A DNA stretch of 64,000 nt, taken from the NCBI GenBank assembly GCA_013396655.1, contig WBMV01007393.1:64823-128822 (forward strand), in the 5' to 3' direction. Within the stretch, counting starts at the first letter, position 1; each line of letters begins with the position of its first letter. The stretch is from Campylorhamphus procurvoides. Its lineage: Eukaryota > Chordata > Aves > Passeriformes > Dendrocolaptidae. The notes under the pieces were generated by a model. That model was given only the letters and a program-made list of their open reading frames with translations. It was not told where the DNA came from and made no database searches. This document shows, piece after piece, positions 1 through 12,240 of the stretch. The position numbers and the translations under genes are program-made.

Positions 1-1900
1 TTTCAGCTATGTGGTCTGGCCAAGATACACCTTCTTATCAGCATTGTTAAGGCCCAGTCTTTATTCTCAAGGCTAAGATATCCACTTGCATACATTAATC
101 ACTGATATGGGTGAATACAGGACTTAAGCACTGTCTTTTAGAGTTAAAAGAGTTCACAAGACAAAGCATTATTTGTCACAGTTGAAGATTTTCCCAACAT
201 CTGTACAGCATCTAGCATAATGCAGCAGACCTGGGCTCTGAGGTACTACTAAAACACCTTCTCCCTTATATATGCTCAGCTGATCTCAGAGGACCAACAA
301 TTTCCCTCTCTCTGCAAAAAGTGTCATTTGGCCTAGAGTGCAGTAGCCCCAAAACAGTGAACGAACTGCTACAGGATTTTTAACCTCTCACAACAGACCA
401 GGTACTACATCCCTTAGCAACAAAGATCCACTGACTGCCACAGAGGGTCTCTATATGTGCAATTTCCCTGTTGCCAGACTCTCACATCTTCTGGTGCAAA
501 GGACAACAGGGGGCAAGTGTACTCCTCTGTCTACACCTTACATGTCACAGATGGATGGCAAACAATGTGAGTCGAAGTTTGCTCATGCCTGCCAGAGACA
601 TCTCCTGCAAGACAAGAGCTCTGCACAAATGAATTCACATAGCCAAGTGGGTTAGATCCCCCCATGGTATCCAGAAAGCATTCCTCTGTGTTACACTGTC
701 ATCCTACCAATGCAGGAATTACCCTGGATTGAGGCACAATGGCTTTTTTCCAGCTCTATAAGATGCAGTTAGTTGCTGTTTCAGTGCTTCAGGCTTTTGT
801 GGAACATGTGTCTCTTTGCTCCCACCAAGACCCACCCAGACTTTCTCATGTCTCCTATTCTCCCCACTGTCTGGAGAGGGAGAAAGAGCCTGTTCCCAGC
901 AGAATTTAAAAATATCACTTTTATCCTGGTGGTGACATTGACTGAAAGATCAGCAGCACGCTCAATGCTCCACTTGTGTCACCCAACACCACAACTGGCC
1001 TAGGAAAATAGGTTTTCTGGTATCCTCACTGAAGTGAGAGAGGTGAAGGTTAGACCACATCACTGAGACACAGTACTGAAGAACAGCATAAACAGTGCAG
1101 TAGACTGTGGTCTCCCCAAGCTTTTGTGGTGCTCCTGAGAGCTCTTTTCAGGCCACAGTACAGAATGCCTGTAAACTGGGATGAGTCAACAGCAAGTACC
1201 CTGTGTTTGGCTTCTCCTGCCCTTCCTGCACAAGTCTTACAATTCTGACCCTGAGAATCTCTGATCCTGCTCTTTACCTCCTATGTGCTGCAGCAGCAAA
1301 ATCCCATACTTTAAGTGATCGTCTGTGCTTCTGGTGAACTAATCCTGCACTGCATTAGCTAAGTAATTTAGAAGGCACACAGACAATATCGCAGGTCTCA
1401 ACCTCATGCATAGCTGGCCACTATTGCTCCATAACTCAAAGAGTCCCAGTTTCTGGAGGACTGGATGTCTTCCACCAGAGAATAAGTATGCCAGCAGTTA
1501 TAATCCACAGATACCTCCTTAGCTGTTAGCTGTGCTTTGACCATTTCTCTCTCTGTGATGTACCTTCATTTATTTGACCCAAACAGGAAGCTTTGGTGAG
1601 AGAATGGACAGGTCAGTGAACCAATGGCCTGTCTCTCGTTACTCAATCTCTTTCTAAGAGCTTAGAGCCTTTCTAAAGGACCGGGGTTTGAGGGTTCAGA
1701 TGCCCAGAGAGACAAAATGTAAACAGATGCTTTGGCTCAGAGCAAGTCTGCCCATTGCAAGAAAGCAATGGGACCAGCTTGCAGTAAGCTTAGCTCATGG
1801 AAAAAGGAGCAAGAGAGCCTTTTGATCATCCAGTGGACCCCATTCAGATCATTAGAAGTACCTGGTCGGTACTGTTAGTAGTACCCTTATGGTTTCAGAT

Positions 1901-1903
1901 GTG

Positions 1904-1934
<31 letters not shown>
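1901..1934. repeat. (GT)n microsatellite, interrupted
   Basis: A run of TG dinucleotides with one TA and one TT interruption, about 34 bp. Simple repeat, likely length-polymorphic. Confidence 0.95.
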
Positions 1935-3391
1935 AAAGAATCAATTTGATGATAATGAAACCTACAAGCCCTGTAAGACAGCTGTCCTCCCTTTGTCATC
2001 TCAGAGCAAATACGCCACAGACACAGCAAAAGCTCTGACCCCACCACTGTGCCTTCCTCTCAGAGGGAGAAAGCCTGACCCTAGACACAGCCACCAGCAC
2101 CCCTGTATTTTCCCAGATCTTGCAACAACACACAGGTAATACTTGGATTACAACACTAACTTCTTTTTCAAAGGTTTTTCACTTTTTAAAGTGACTGGGC
2201 TCTGGCTAAATGCATGGAGATACACCTCATGCTCATTTTCCAGCAAGGGTACCTGGGAAGGTAAATAGCAGTTATTTTACAAAAAAAGAAAAAAAAAGTG
2301 TCCTTAGAAAGACATCATTCCTCACAACAGACTCCTGTGAGAATTAAAGTCACTCACCCACATGGGTAGTTTTGAAGGAATGACTGGGCAATTCACCTAA
2401 GGAGCAATGCTGAGCTCTTTCATCACTGAAGCTGACGTATTTCAAGCCGTTTCATTTTCTACAAGGGCTTGTTTTGGGTTACTGAAGCCAAACCCTCATG
2501 AAACAGGATAACAGATTGGGAGACTGTTCACCCATGAGCAAAAGAAGTGAACAGATGCACTTCTTTTCTTCTCCCCTTTGCCTCCCCCACCAAACACACA
2601 CAAATCACAAGATTAAAAGGACAAACTAGGTGAAAAGTATAGTTCATCAGCTGTCATTATCTACTCTTTTAAAGGACTAAAAGAACAACAACATCAACAA
2701 TATAATGTTGATGAACATACGCTATTTTATATTAGGGTTAGCTATGCTTCAGAGCAAATATCTGCTATGAATTATTTGACAAATTTAACTGGCATCTGAC
2801 AGTGTACATGTTTACCGAGTACCATTTATCTAGCTAGAATTGAACAGTGCAGAAAATACACTAAATATATAAGCAAAACAGTGCGGCAATTCAAGTTCCA
2901 CATGCATGGAAACCACAAGCCTTTATTCCTGAAGGTTTCCTTGATTTAGGATGCCCCTGACACACACAGGCAAAGCAGAGACAACAGTAGTTTATGAACT
3001 GAAGAGACTGAAGAGACTCTTTTCAGACACTGACTCTTGCAACATCTGGGCCCAAGTCATTTCACCTCCCAACCCACAATAAACAAGGGAGAAACTCCCC
3101 TTTGCAGCTGCTTCCCTGCAGCTCAGCTACCCCAGCAGCTCATGCTGGTACCCAGTTCCCATTACCAGTCTTGTCTTCCTTCAAGCAGGACTTGAGGTTC
3201 TTGAGGTCCAGTCTGGGAGAACAAGGGAAGGGAAACACCTTCTCCCCCCTTAGGAGAGGAAGGGAGGGAAACCCGCCCTTTGCAAGCATGTCAACCTCTT
3301 CTGAGCTCCCCCCTCCACTTTTTTTGGGGGGAGCACAGGGCACCACACCAGGCTGGGCAGCAGGAGCAAGGCAGGCACACAGAGAGAATGA

Positions 3392-3426
3392 GTGTTTGTG
3401 TGTGTGCGTGTGTGTGTGTGTGTGTG
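3392..3426. repeat. (GT)n microsatellite, interrupted
   Basis: About 35 bp of GT dinucleotides with a TT and a GC interruption. The open frames read through it on both strands are artefacts of the repeat. Confidence 0.95.
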
Positions 3427-6400
3427 AGAATGCCAACAGGGTGTCAGAGCTGTGAAGGCTGTTTACCTACATGGCAGCACACTAATTTTATAACACTACT
3501 CAATTATCATATCTAAAGGTTGCATCCAGTCTAAGACATGTCCATACCCAGAACTTCCCTTGGTTCTGCCCCATGACACGCCTCTCCTAGAACTGAGTTG
3601 GAGGTCTTAAGACCCCTTCCTTCATCCTTTATCATCATCTTCACACCCCTTTCCCTTATTGGAGCTTCTCCAAGGTTGCTGGGCTTTGCTTTCTTGTTTT
3701 GACTAACACAGTATCTAATTGTCTTAGCTCTGGTACATGTTTCCCAGGCATGGTATTCCAGCTATTATCTGACACTTACGACAGCTAACACAGAGTTAGA
3801 TGGAGGTAACTAAGAGGGCACAAAAATTGTTTAGTGAAAAAGCCACACAATTAAGGCCAGGGAACTACTAGATTGCAGAATAAATATTCACAAAAATACA
3901 AAATATATAATGAACTGCCATAGTTGAAATGACACACAGGACATAAGCAACATGTTACCAAGAACAAATATGGTCTTTTCCCAGCTTCTGAAAAATTGTG
4001 GGTGGTAGGTATCTGTGTGATAGGAGGTATCTCCATGTAGAAATTACTCTTCTCAGACAAACCAGTTACAATGGAGACTCAGGATACAGCCTTTTACAAC
4101 TGTCCTAACTGAGGAGCACTTTACCTTCTCAGAGGGTTCTTCATCTGCCAAGCTTATTTGGGAACCAGTTTCCTAACAGTTCTGCAGCCCACCCAAAAAC
4201 GATTCAAAATCTGGGCTAAAAGGAAAATTGTATTCAGCTCAGGAAGAGCAAAGTCTGAACACTACTCAAGGAATCAAAAGGGTTGCTTGTTACAGAAATG
4301 CCAATTGAAACTGAAAGTAAAAGGACAGCGCTGAAAAGCAAAACAAACTTTCCTTTGAATAGGTTTGTCAAGTAACTCACCACATCATTTTGAACAATGT
4401 AAGCTCCAGTAGCAAGAAAGCTCAGAATTTTAAAACGCTTAGTGAGAGGCTGATGCCGGCAGTGCCAGTGTTTGATGTGAGCACAAGCACATCACCACAG
4501 CAGCTGCCAGATGTGGGGGAGCTCAGGAGGCAGCGGGCACAGCAAAGCCCCCACTGCCAGGCTGTGGGAATCCACCTTTCCTGCCGCAGCACCCAGTTTT
4601 GTCCAGTCCCCTGGACAAAAACACAGCTACGACATAACAGGTCCTGTTCTGCTCTGGGTTACACAAATAAGTGAAAAAACTCAGGCAAAGAAAGCAGAAG
4701 AGGCCAGACCTGTGTATTTGCTAATAAACTTCTACCATAAAAAGAATGTCATTATTTCTGAAAATGTTTTATTCTGATCTATATCCCAAATGTCATCCTT
4801 TTTTCATTTTCTGTTCTTTTTCAAATTATTTTTTTCCTATTAGGAAACATGCCTTAATAAATAATTAGCAGAGTAAGAAAAATCTCACTTTATTAACATA
4901 AACAAGAAGTACAACTCAAAGAGAACTCACATTAACTAACATTCCTGGTATAACCTTCAAAAATGTTCAGGTCTCTGTGTCTTCACTATGAAAAAAGTGA
5001 AGAGATTGTTATTGTTAATATTCTACTTCATTGTACAAAACCTGACAGAAAAATTACCCTTAGAGCAGCTAATTCCCCCTTGGGTCCAATGACAAAATTG
5101 TTTAAACATTTTCACATAAAATATTTCTGTGTCAAGGTAATGATTATGGTGATGGTATTAATGCAGTCCAAGGGGCATGTACTGCCTACATACTAAAGTT
5201 TTGATAGTTTTATAATAATTAATAGAGAACAATTAAGTTTTCAGTAATGGCTTAGATGGTTAGGATCTTTCCTAACCGATGTCAGCTAGAAGAGTTACTT
5301 GGCTTCTGACGCCCCAGGCATGCAGATTTCTGTCCTTTGGAGTGCAGGGACCCACATTTAAACCTGCAGTCAGTCATTGTGACTGACAGACTGTATCTGG
5401 ACTGAATACCTGTGTGATCTTGCTCCGTATCCATATCTGATATTCTCTCCAGTCACATCATTCAGCTTTTAGCTGCTTCATGTGCCTCTATACAATGCAA
5501 CAAAGGTAATATTTTAAATTAGATGCTGTACGATATACTATCCCAAGGTCAATATGAAGTCCTTTGCATAATTTCCTAATTAATATTTTTAAAAAAATAT
5601 ATTGGTTAGAGATGGGGAAATGGTCTCCTCTGTTCTGACTTCCATGTCTTGGGGGGTCTCAGCTGTCAAGGGAGACGCACTCAAGGAACTGGCCTCTGAA
5701 AAATCAAGGGCAGGCCTAGAAGTTTCCCAGCACATTTGGACAAGAAGCCCTTTGTAGGGACCCCTGCACTCAGGGAGATCCCTTTGGTGCTGCTTGCACC
5801 TTTCCCTCTCTCCAGCCTCAGGGAGGGAAGTAGAGGCCCAGGCCCTTCCATGAACAAATATTTGACCTCTCATTCACGGCTCAGAGAAGGAGCCTGGAGG
5901 AACCTGTGAAACCTGAGCCTGCAGCTTGTTGCATCTCACAGGAAGAGTAAAACAATCAGAAACCCTGAGAGTGGGAGATCCTGAGGTTTAAACCCTTCCT
6001 TCCCATAACAGCATGGCTCGTGCCCCCTGAGCAGCCTCCCACAGAGACTTTAGCGTGGGAAGGAGGGGTGCCTGAAGAGGGAAGGGAGCTTCACTGGAGG
6101 AATGTCTTGAGCAGGCCTGGATTCCTCACTTGGACAGAAGATGATTTCAGGGATCACAGATGGAAGAAAGGGTGGGTGAGAGCTTCAGTTGAAAGGACTA
6201 GGCTGATGGAAGCAAAATAAACGGGGGGATGTGGCTGACCACACAGCAGAGGAGGCATTGCCAAAGGGCATGGTGGCCGCACAAAGAGCACTGAGCCTGA
6301 TGTGGTGTCTGGCAGAGAACCCCACTGGGGGTCCTTGCAGGTTGAAAACAGGACACTGGCCAGATGGACCTCCAGTCTGGAACCACTTGGGCTTCTCTTA

Positions 6401-6900
6401 AAGTCTTAAAAATTTTCTCAAACAGATGTTGACTGTTAGTTTTGTGACAGCAAAACAAATGTCACACATCATACACCCCACCACCTCAGTTTGATCAGGT
6501 ACCTCAACAGCTGCAGAAAGGCAGCACAAAAAGGTACACTATTTGTAGAATTTTATAATGACGCTTTCCTGTTCCACCCTGGAATGGATCGAGCAGCAGT
6601 GGACAACTAAGCAGGGCCCTGGCATCACTGCTGGTATGATTTTAGGCTCACCAAGGCTTGAAATATTCCTGAAAGAAAACCAGTGCTGTGAGATCCTGAG
6701 CCTGTGTGGCTGTGAGCAGCCCCCTCAGTTATGCCCCCATCCTCTGCACTTGTGCCTGGCCCTCGCTGGCAGCTCCTACTCTGCTGAAGTACAGGAGCTT
6801 TCCTCGAGGATCTTTCCCGTGGATCTCACATGGAGCATGCCAGCTCTGCAGCAACATGGTGGATGCTGCTACGTGCACAGCAATGCTTTGGGGTTACTAC

Positions 6901-7634
6901 TGACCTGCAGAAAAGACCCCACAACTGGGTAGTTGTAGAGAAAGTACATTTATTCAGCACTGGGTGCATGGGGGATTGGTCCACCAAAGACATGCACCCC
7001 TGTCTGTGCTCACAGGTCTGTTTAAATACAGTTAAAACATGCATATTCACTATTTCCTTATACATATGCATTATTTTATTAGAACGGGCAGGCTTATTCT
7101 AATCAGTTCCAAGAAATAATCTCCATTTTCTCCGCCCTGTGCTCCTCCCATCTGAGTTTGCACACTGGTTTCCAGTTTTCCTGGGCTGGGGTCTTCGGGG
7201 GTCTTGGGGATGAAGATCGTGGGTCTTCCTCGCTGTGTCCTTTTCACCTCAGCTCAAAAGGCAGCTCAAACCAGTTTTGTTGGCAACTCGAACTGGTCTA
7301 ATGAGCAAACTTCTATAGTTATCTTATTTTCTTGACATATTTCCTGATTTATCTTCAGTTGCATATGGTGTCCATTCTAATTTAGACGCCTCAAGGCCAG
7401 GTGCTGATAGCAACCATCATATATTTCTTGCTTTTATGTTTGTAGCTAATTAGGGCCTCAACCATGCAGTCTATCTTTGCAAACTTTAGCAAAAGCCCCT
7501 ATAATTATTTCTATTAACCCTCTCAGTGTTAGTTCCCTATTGATACCTTATATCAGTTCCCTCTGTTACGTCCTTATACCAGTTATTGATACATTATATC
7601 AGTTATTGATACCTTATGTTGGTTCCCTATACCA
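6901..7634 (-). mobile_element. Solo retroviral LTR with 4-bp target-site duplication
   Basis: On the plus strand the element begins TG and ends CA and is flanked by the direct repeat CTAC (6897-6900 and 7635-7638). Read on the minus strand it has a TATA-like TATTTAAA box near 7020-7028 and an AATAAA signal at 6949-6954, about 70 bp apart as expected for U3-R. The U3 side (7530-7634) holds a degenerate repeat built on TATCAATAACTGATATAA-like units. No internal retroviral sequence is attached, so this is a recombined solo LTR of about 734 bp. A 4-bp duplication is typical of class I (gammaretrovirus-like) elements; the class is an inference. Confidence 0.75.
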
Positions 7635-7779
7635 CTACAGCTCAGGATGCTGTGGTGGGGAGGCTGCAGGAAGGTAAGAGGGGGGCTGTGGGTGTGTCAC
7701 CAGCGAACCTCCTGCCAGCTGCTGTGGAACAGAGCTGCGAGTGGAAGCAAAACAGCCTTTTGGAGAAGTGTTTTCCAGC

Positions 7780-9050
7780 GGCAGGCCCCGGGAGCGTGCT
7801 GTGCTCCACAGGGCCGTTCTGAGGGAGGCCCAGCAGCCCCGGGGCCCGCGGCAGGACCCAGGGCCACAGCCCCGCAGGGCAGGAGGCACCCCTGGGAGCT
7901 CACACCTCTGCCCCAGCCGCACAGGACAGCCTCTCCCTTCCACTGCTGCTTTTCGGCCTTCGCCTGGTTTCGAACGGCGCCATTCCTCCCTCGGAAGCAC
8001 AGAAAATGAACCACTTCCTGTATTCGGAGGGGTTTGAGCTACTTCTTAGCTCCGTGAAGGCCGCTAGGGCGGAGCAGCGAGCGAAGCAGGGGGAGAGAGA
8101 CACCAGTGACATTTGAACGGACCAGGAGGAGGGAGATACCGATGACACTTGAACGGAGCAGGGGGAGAGAAGACACCAGTGACATTTTTGAGTGTTTAGA
8201 ATACTTTCAATTGCGGGTGCCACCCTGTCGGGGCGGTGGGCGAGGCCGGGCACTGGCCCAGAGCTCTGTCGTTGATACGCGGGGCACAGCGGGTGGGTCG
8301 GGCAGATCACGCGCCCGGGCATCCCACGAAGTAGGCGGGGCACCCGGGGGCGACCTGTACCCGCGCAAAAATTCCTCTCACATTGGCAGTGAGGACCCGG
8401 GCGTCACCCCGGGTCGTTATTTTCCTTACTCATAAGTTTAAGGCATGCCCACTGCTTTCCCGCTCCGCCGGCACAGCTCTGCGCGCTAGCTCTGTAGGTC
8501 AGGGCGAGCGGGTGCCCCTGTTGTCTGTAACTGAGGCACTGGCTGACAGTTTCCTCCCAGTCCCCCCTGCCGTTGCTCCCGCTCCCGCCCGGGGAGGAGC
8601 CGCCACCGGGGGCGGGCGGGCCCGGGACGCGCCGGGCCAGTATGCAAACGGGCCCCCATTGGCTCGGCCGGGTGGTGGCCGCTCAGCCTGCGCGGGGTCG
8701 GGCCCCGCCGCGCCCCTCTGCCCGGCGCTGTGCCGAGGGGCAGGGACACATCCCTGAGGCTGTGCCTCGGGGCGCTCGCACCGGCCTCGTCTCGCAGGTG
8801 CCTCCGGCCTGCGGCGCTCCCGCTGGCTCCTGCTGCCCCCGCCGGCTCCTCCAGCGCCGCGCCCCGCAGCCCCCGCGGTGTCCTGGCACAGCCCCCCGCG
8901 GTGACGGGAGCCGCTCGGTGCTTGGTGGCACAGCCGCGGCCGTGCTCGGGGAGCCCTACCCCGGCGGGGCTGAAGGGCCGGACCGCCGGGGCTCTGCGTC
9001 GCTGCCCGACCCCCGGGGGCTGTAGCGCCTGTAGCGTAGTTGAGGGCACT
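7780..9050 (+). promoter_or_regulatory. CpG island, probable POLDIP3 promoter
   Basis: GC-rich, CpG-dense DNA in contrast to its AT-rich flanks, the only such region upstream of POLDIP3. It has an inverted CCAAT box (ATTGG, 8658-8662) next to an octamer-like TATGCAAA (8641-8648), and possible plus-strand splice donors such as the GTGAGA near 9073. No in-frame POLDIP3 start exon could be read inside it, so the first exon used here may be non-coding or the coding exon is missing from the assembly. Confidence 0.65.
8089..8190. repeat. 36-bp tandem repeat, about 2.8 copies
   Basis: Three successive units each read roughly GGGGGAGAGA-GACACCAGTGACA-TTTGAACGGA with small differences, starting near 8089, 8125 and 8161. 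The array sits in the upstream part of the POLDIP3 CpG island. Confidence 0.8.
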
Positions 9051-10261
9051 CGACAGATTGTTCGAAACCCGTGTGAGAATGTGGAGCGTGTTGCAGATCA
9101 GCGACAGGCTCAGATTGGTTCTTTGTACAGCAGCTGTCGCCGGTGCAGCATTTGGCAGTTCTTCTACCAGGCTTCTCCTTCGGTAGCTTTTGATTTTCCC
9201 ATTTGCCGTAGTCTCTTGATGGTTCTGGAGACTGTGTCCATGGATTTCCCTCCATTTGTGTTAGCTCAGTGTGGTCTTCTTTTGGTGGGGGGTTTTTAGT
9301 TACTGTTTTTATTTATTATTCTCAGTTTTTAACTCTTGAGTGTATATACACTGACACGTTTAGAGTAATATTTTGAAAGTTATCTGCTAACATACTAGCA
9401 AAACATTCAAACATTTAAATCCTAGTCTAGACAAGGCCTTGGCTTTGCACTTCCACTCATGTTATCCTGCATATTTGGAGCAGTCTTAGGCTGCTTACTA
9501 TGCCCCGAGTACCTCCTTTATCCTTTTTCAAATCCCTCCTTAACTCTCATTTCTTCCCAGTGTTCTTTCTGCTTTTGTTTGCTGACCGATAATCCCTCTG
9601 CAGCACTGTAAAAATTGATGTGCCTTGCACTTCTATTTTTTGTCCATGTTTAGCTCACTGTAAAGATTCCTGAGGTAGCAAACTTGACTTTGTGAAGGCT
9701 GGATAAACTGAGTAAACTTAAATCCTTATATCTATGCTGTTGAATACTCTAGATGAAATAATAGAAAAATATTCACCTATGAAATGTTCTACCCCACAAA
9801 ATATTCAAGCCAGAAATTGGAATTCTGGAAAGCAAATTAAATCTTTGAGATCCATTTTGATTTCAGGTGCTGTGGCACAAAGTACCCAAGCAGTTAATGC
9901 TGTTGTAGAGTAAAGCAATTATCTATGGAAGGGAGTTGTTTATTAGGATAAACACAAGTCTTCAGAAATGGTGTAATCCTCAGCACAGTTTCCTAACCAA
10001 TTTCATTGGTGTCATTAACAGTTTCAAGTAATACTGGCTTAAATGCCAATACATAGATTTCTTGGGGTTTTTTGGTCTGTTTTATGCTTATTTACTGATT
10101 ACTTTCAACACAGTTAAATTAATGCTTTTTTAAATTGCAAGGGAAGTCTTGCCCTGTGACTGTTACTTTATGGGTACTGTTAGTCTTCTGTATTATTGCA
10201 GATATATTTTAATAAATGGTCTTAATAATACTCCTGTTTCTTCTAGCTAGGATGCTTTGAC

Positions 10262-10400
10262 TGTGTGGGAGAGCAGCCGTAGGGTTCTTAGCTAGCTAAC
10301 CAAATGGGACCCCAGTCCCAGCTCTCCAGATCTCTGGACGCAAGAATGAGAGAGACAGAAGCAGAGGTTCAGTCTTTCCTCTCCTCCTTTTATTTTGGTT
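10262..10400 (-). mobile_element. Partial LTR (R-U5 part), degenerate
   Basis: On the minus strand an AATAAA (10389-10394) is followed by about 130 bp ending in CACA, the layout of an R-U5 segment with the usual CA terminus. The U3 end is not recognisable and no target-site duplication was found. It lies upstream of the first located POLDIP3 exon. Called by structure only. Confidence 0.35.
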
Positions 10401-11263
10401 TGTCTTTTTACAGATTTCTCCACTGAAAATATATGACTGTAAATCATGTTAATGTTATAGGATTAGATCAGGAAATACTGATATAAAGCTGTATGAAGAA
10501 TTGAAATAGCATCATCATGTGATTTGGTGATGTTAACCTTTTGAATATGACAACAAATTCTAGATATATACTTTTAGACTTCATAATACTGAATGACATT
10601 TCAGAAAGTAGATGAACACTGCAGCCCTCTAGTTTATTTTGAGTTATAAAAAGTCAGCAAGAATAATATTTTTTCAGTACCTTAACTTTAAAATTTTTCT
10701 TAGTACTTTGTCATCCGTTTTTCAGGCAAAAGAAACCCAATGGAAAAGAAGGAAACTTTGAAAATACTTACAAGAGGAAGCGGATTTAAAAAATTGGATA
10801 GCCTGTTTAGTTTTTTTAGGGCAGATTTTGAAAAAAGTATATCGGACCTGTAACAAGAAGCTAGTTTTAGCTTTGACTCCATATTGTGCTGCTTCCTAGG
10901 AATACTTGTGTGCAAGTACAAATGTGGTCCTTTCTATGGGCTCTTGTCTTTCTCTGCCAAGTACTTTGATACTGATGTGCTTAAAAAGTTAAGGCCATTG
11001 AGTGCAGTGGGTTAGTAGATTGAAGAAGAGGCAGTCATGTGAAAAAGTAGTTTGACTGATAACTATTCTTACTGGAAGCTAATAAACCTTGAAACTGGTG
11101 GATTTGAACTGAGATTGTTACTGGTGCTTGTCCATCCTGAAATCCAGGTTGCTGTACTCCCACAAATGTGAACTTGCAACCCAGAATTCTTGAAGTCTTG
11201 CAGGTCCGTGTTTCCTTTGTACCAGGCTGTATTATTGTATTACAAAAGATGCTTTAGTAGTGA

Positions 11264-11960
11264 TGCCGAAAAATGCCCCAAACAGGCAGGAGAAACTGCT
11301 CAGAGACAGAGTTTCATGCTCAAAGCAGCGAGGTATTTATTGGCAACGCGTTGGGGTAGCTCCCAGGTCTCCCTGGACAATGAGCTCCAAGGTGGTTAGT
11401 GTTTATCGCGACTATTTATACAATTCTAAAGTACAGATTACATCATAAGGTATACATATTCATGATATTGCAACATTTAATATTAATATTCATATATAGG
11501 CGGAGTCTGGGTGGAGTCTTCAATTTGGGGTAGATTGGAGGTGGTCGTTCCTGTTGCCTTCCTCTGGGCGGTGGTCTTTTCTGCTCCTCTTCTTCAGTAA
11601 ACTTTTGAACCCCTTTCGAATCTTCCCTAATTTGGAGTTCCCTTGTTGCATTGGCAAGGGCAATTTGACCTGGGCCTATCCTAAAACTGTTCATGTATTC
11701 TCATCCATGTTTTGGATTCCTTTATGCTCTCAATGTCCTTCCTTGTCTGCTCATTCTGCTTTCCTAGACAATTTATTGCTTCCCTAATTTCTTAATGTTC
11801 TTGGTTCTCTATAGTCTTTTCATTTTTATGTTTTAACTCCTATTTCCCCAAAGGCTACTTCCTTTGAATGGCTTCAGTAGACCTGTTCGGTCCTAAGGCT
11901 ATAAGGTCTGTTTCTGTTCCCCTTTGTCTTCAAAAGTTTCCCCAAAGTATCTGAGTCATT
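11264..11960 (-). mobile_element. Truncated endogenous retrovirus: LTR plus adjoining internal fragment
   Basis: Minus-strand reading gives a TATAAATAG box (about 11412-11420), AATAAA (about 11335-11341) some 75 bp later and a terminal GGCA end at 11264, the expected U3-R-U5 order. Higher coordinates continue into what looks like internal sequence with a short minus-strand open frame (11443-11694), purine-rich and broken. The left LTR edge is fairly clear; the right edge of the element is not. It lies in the intron before the first located POLDIP3 coding exon and is antisense to the gene. Family not assigned. Confidence 0.5.
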
Positions 11961-12240
11961 GAATTTTGTTTAAATGTAGTATGTACTTAGCACAGCTGAA
12001 ATCAGACCCTTTAGTTTGTAAATGTGAGCTTAAGGATGGATTTGGGAAATCAGTTCCTTAGCTATTTATGTAGAAAGTAAAATCCAGCATAAAACAGCTT
12101 AGGAGCTCTAGTCTTGTGTTTAGACAACCGAGTGGATTTCTGTATGGTAATAATGAGCTTTTATTTGCAGCAATACAAATACTTTTGTTGATACTGTATC
12201 ACGTCTTATAATGTCTGAAACTTTGTTTTTCCTTCCCCAG

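Larger units (their letters stand above)
1..6890. other. Intergenic region, no gene recognised
   Basis: No chain of phase-compatible exons and no recognisable protein was seen on either strand. In mammals CYB5R3 lies upstream of POLDIP3, so I looked for its conserved C-terminal exon and did not find it. Contents are unique-looking AT-rich DNA, two (GT)n runs and short purine or pyrimidine tracts. Small open frames here lack splice context and codon character. Confidence 0.5.

Noticed and set aside
1..8000. Search for the CYB5R3 C-terminal exon upstream of POLDIP3
   Set aside because: No segment coding for its conserved nucleotide-binding end was found. It may lie left of the window.
8486..9299. 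Long open frames on both strands in the POLDIP3 CpG island
   Set aside because: Same GC artefact. None carries the conserved POLDIP3 N-terminus.
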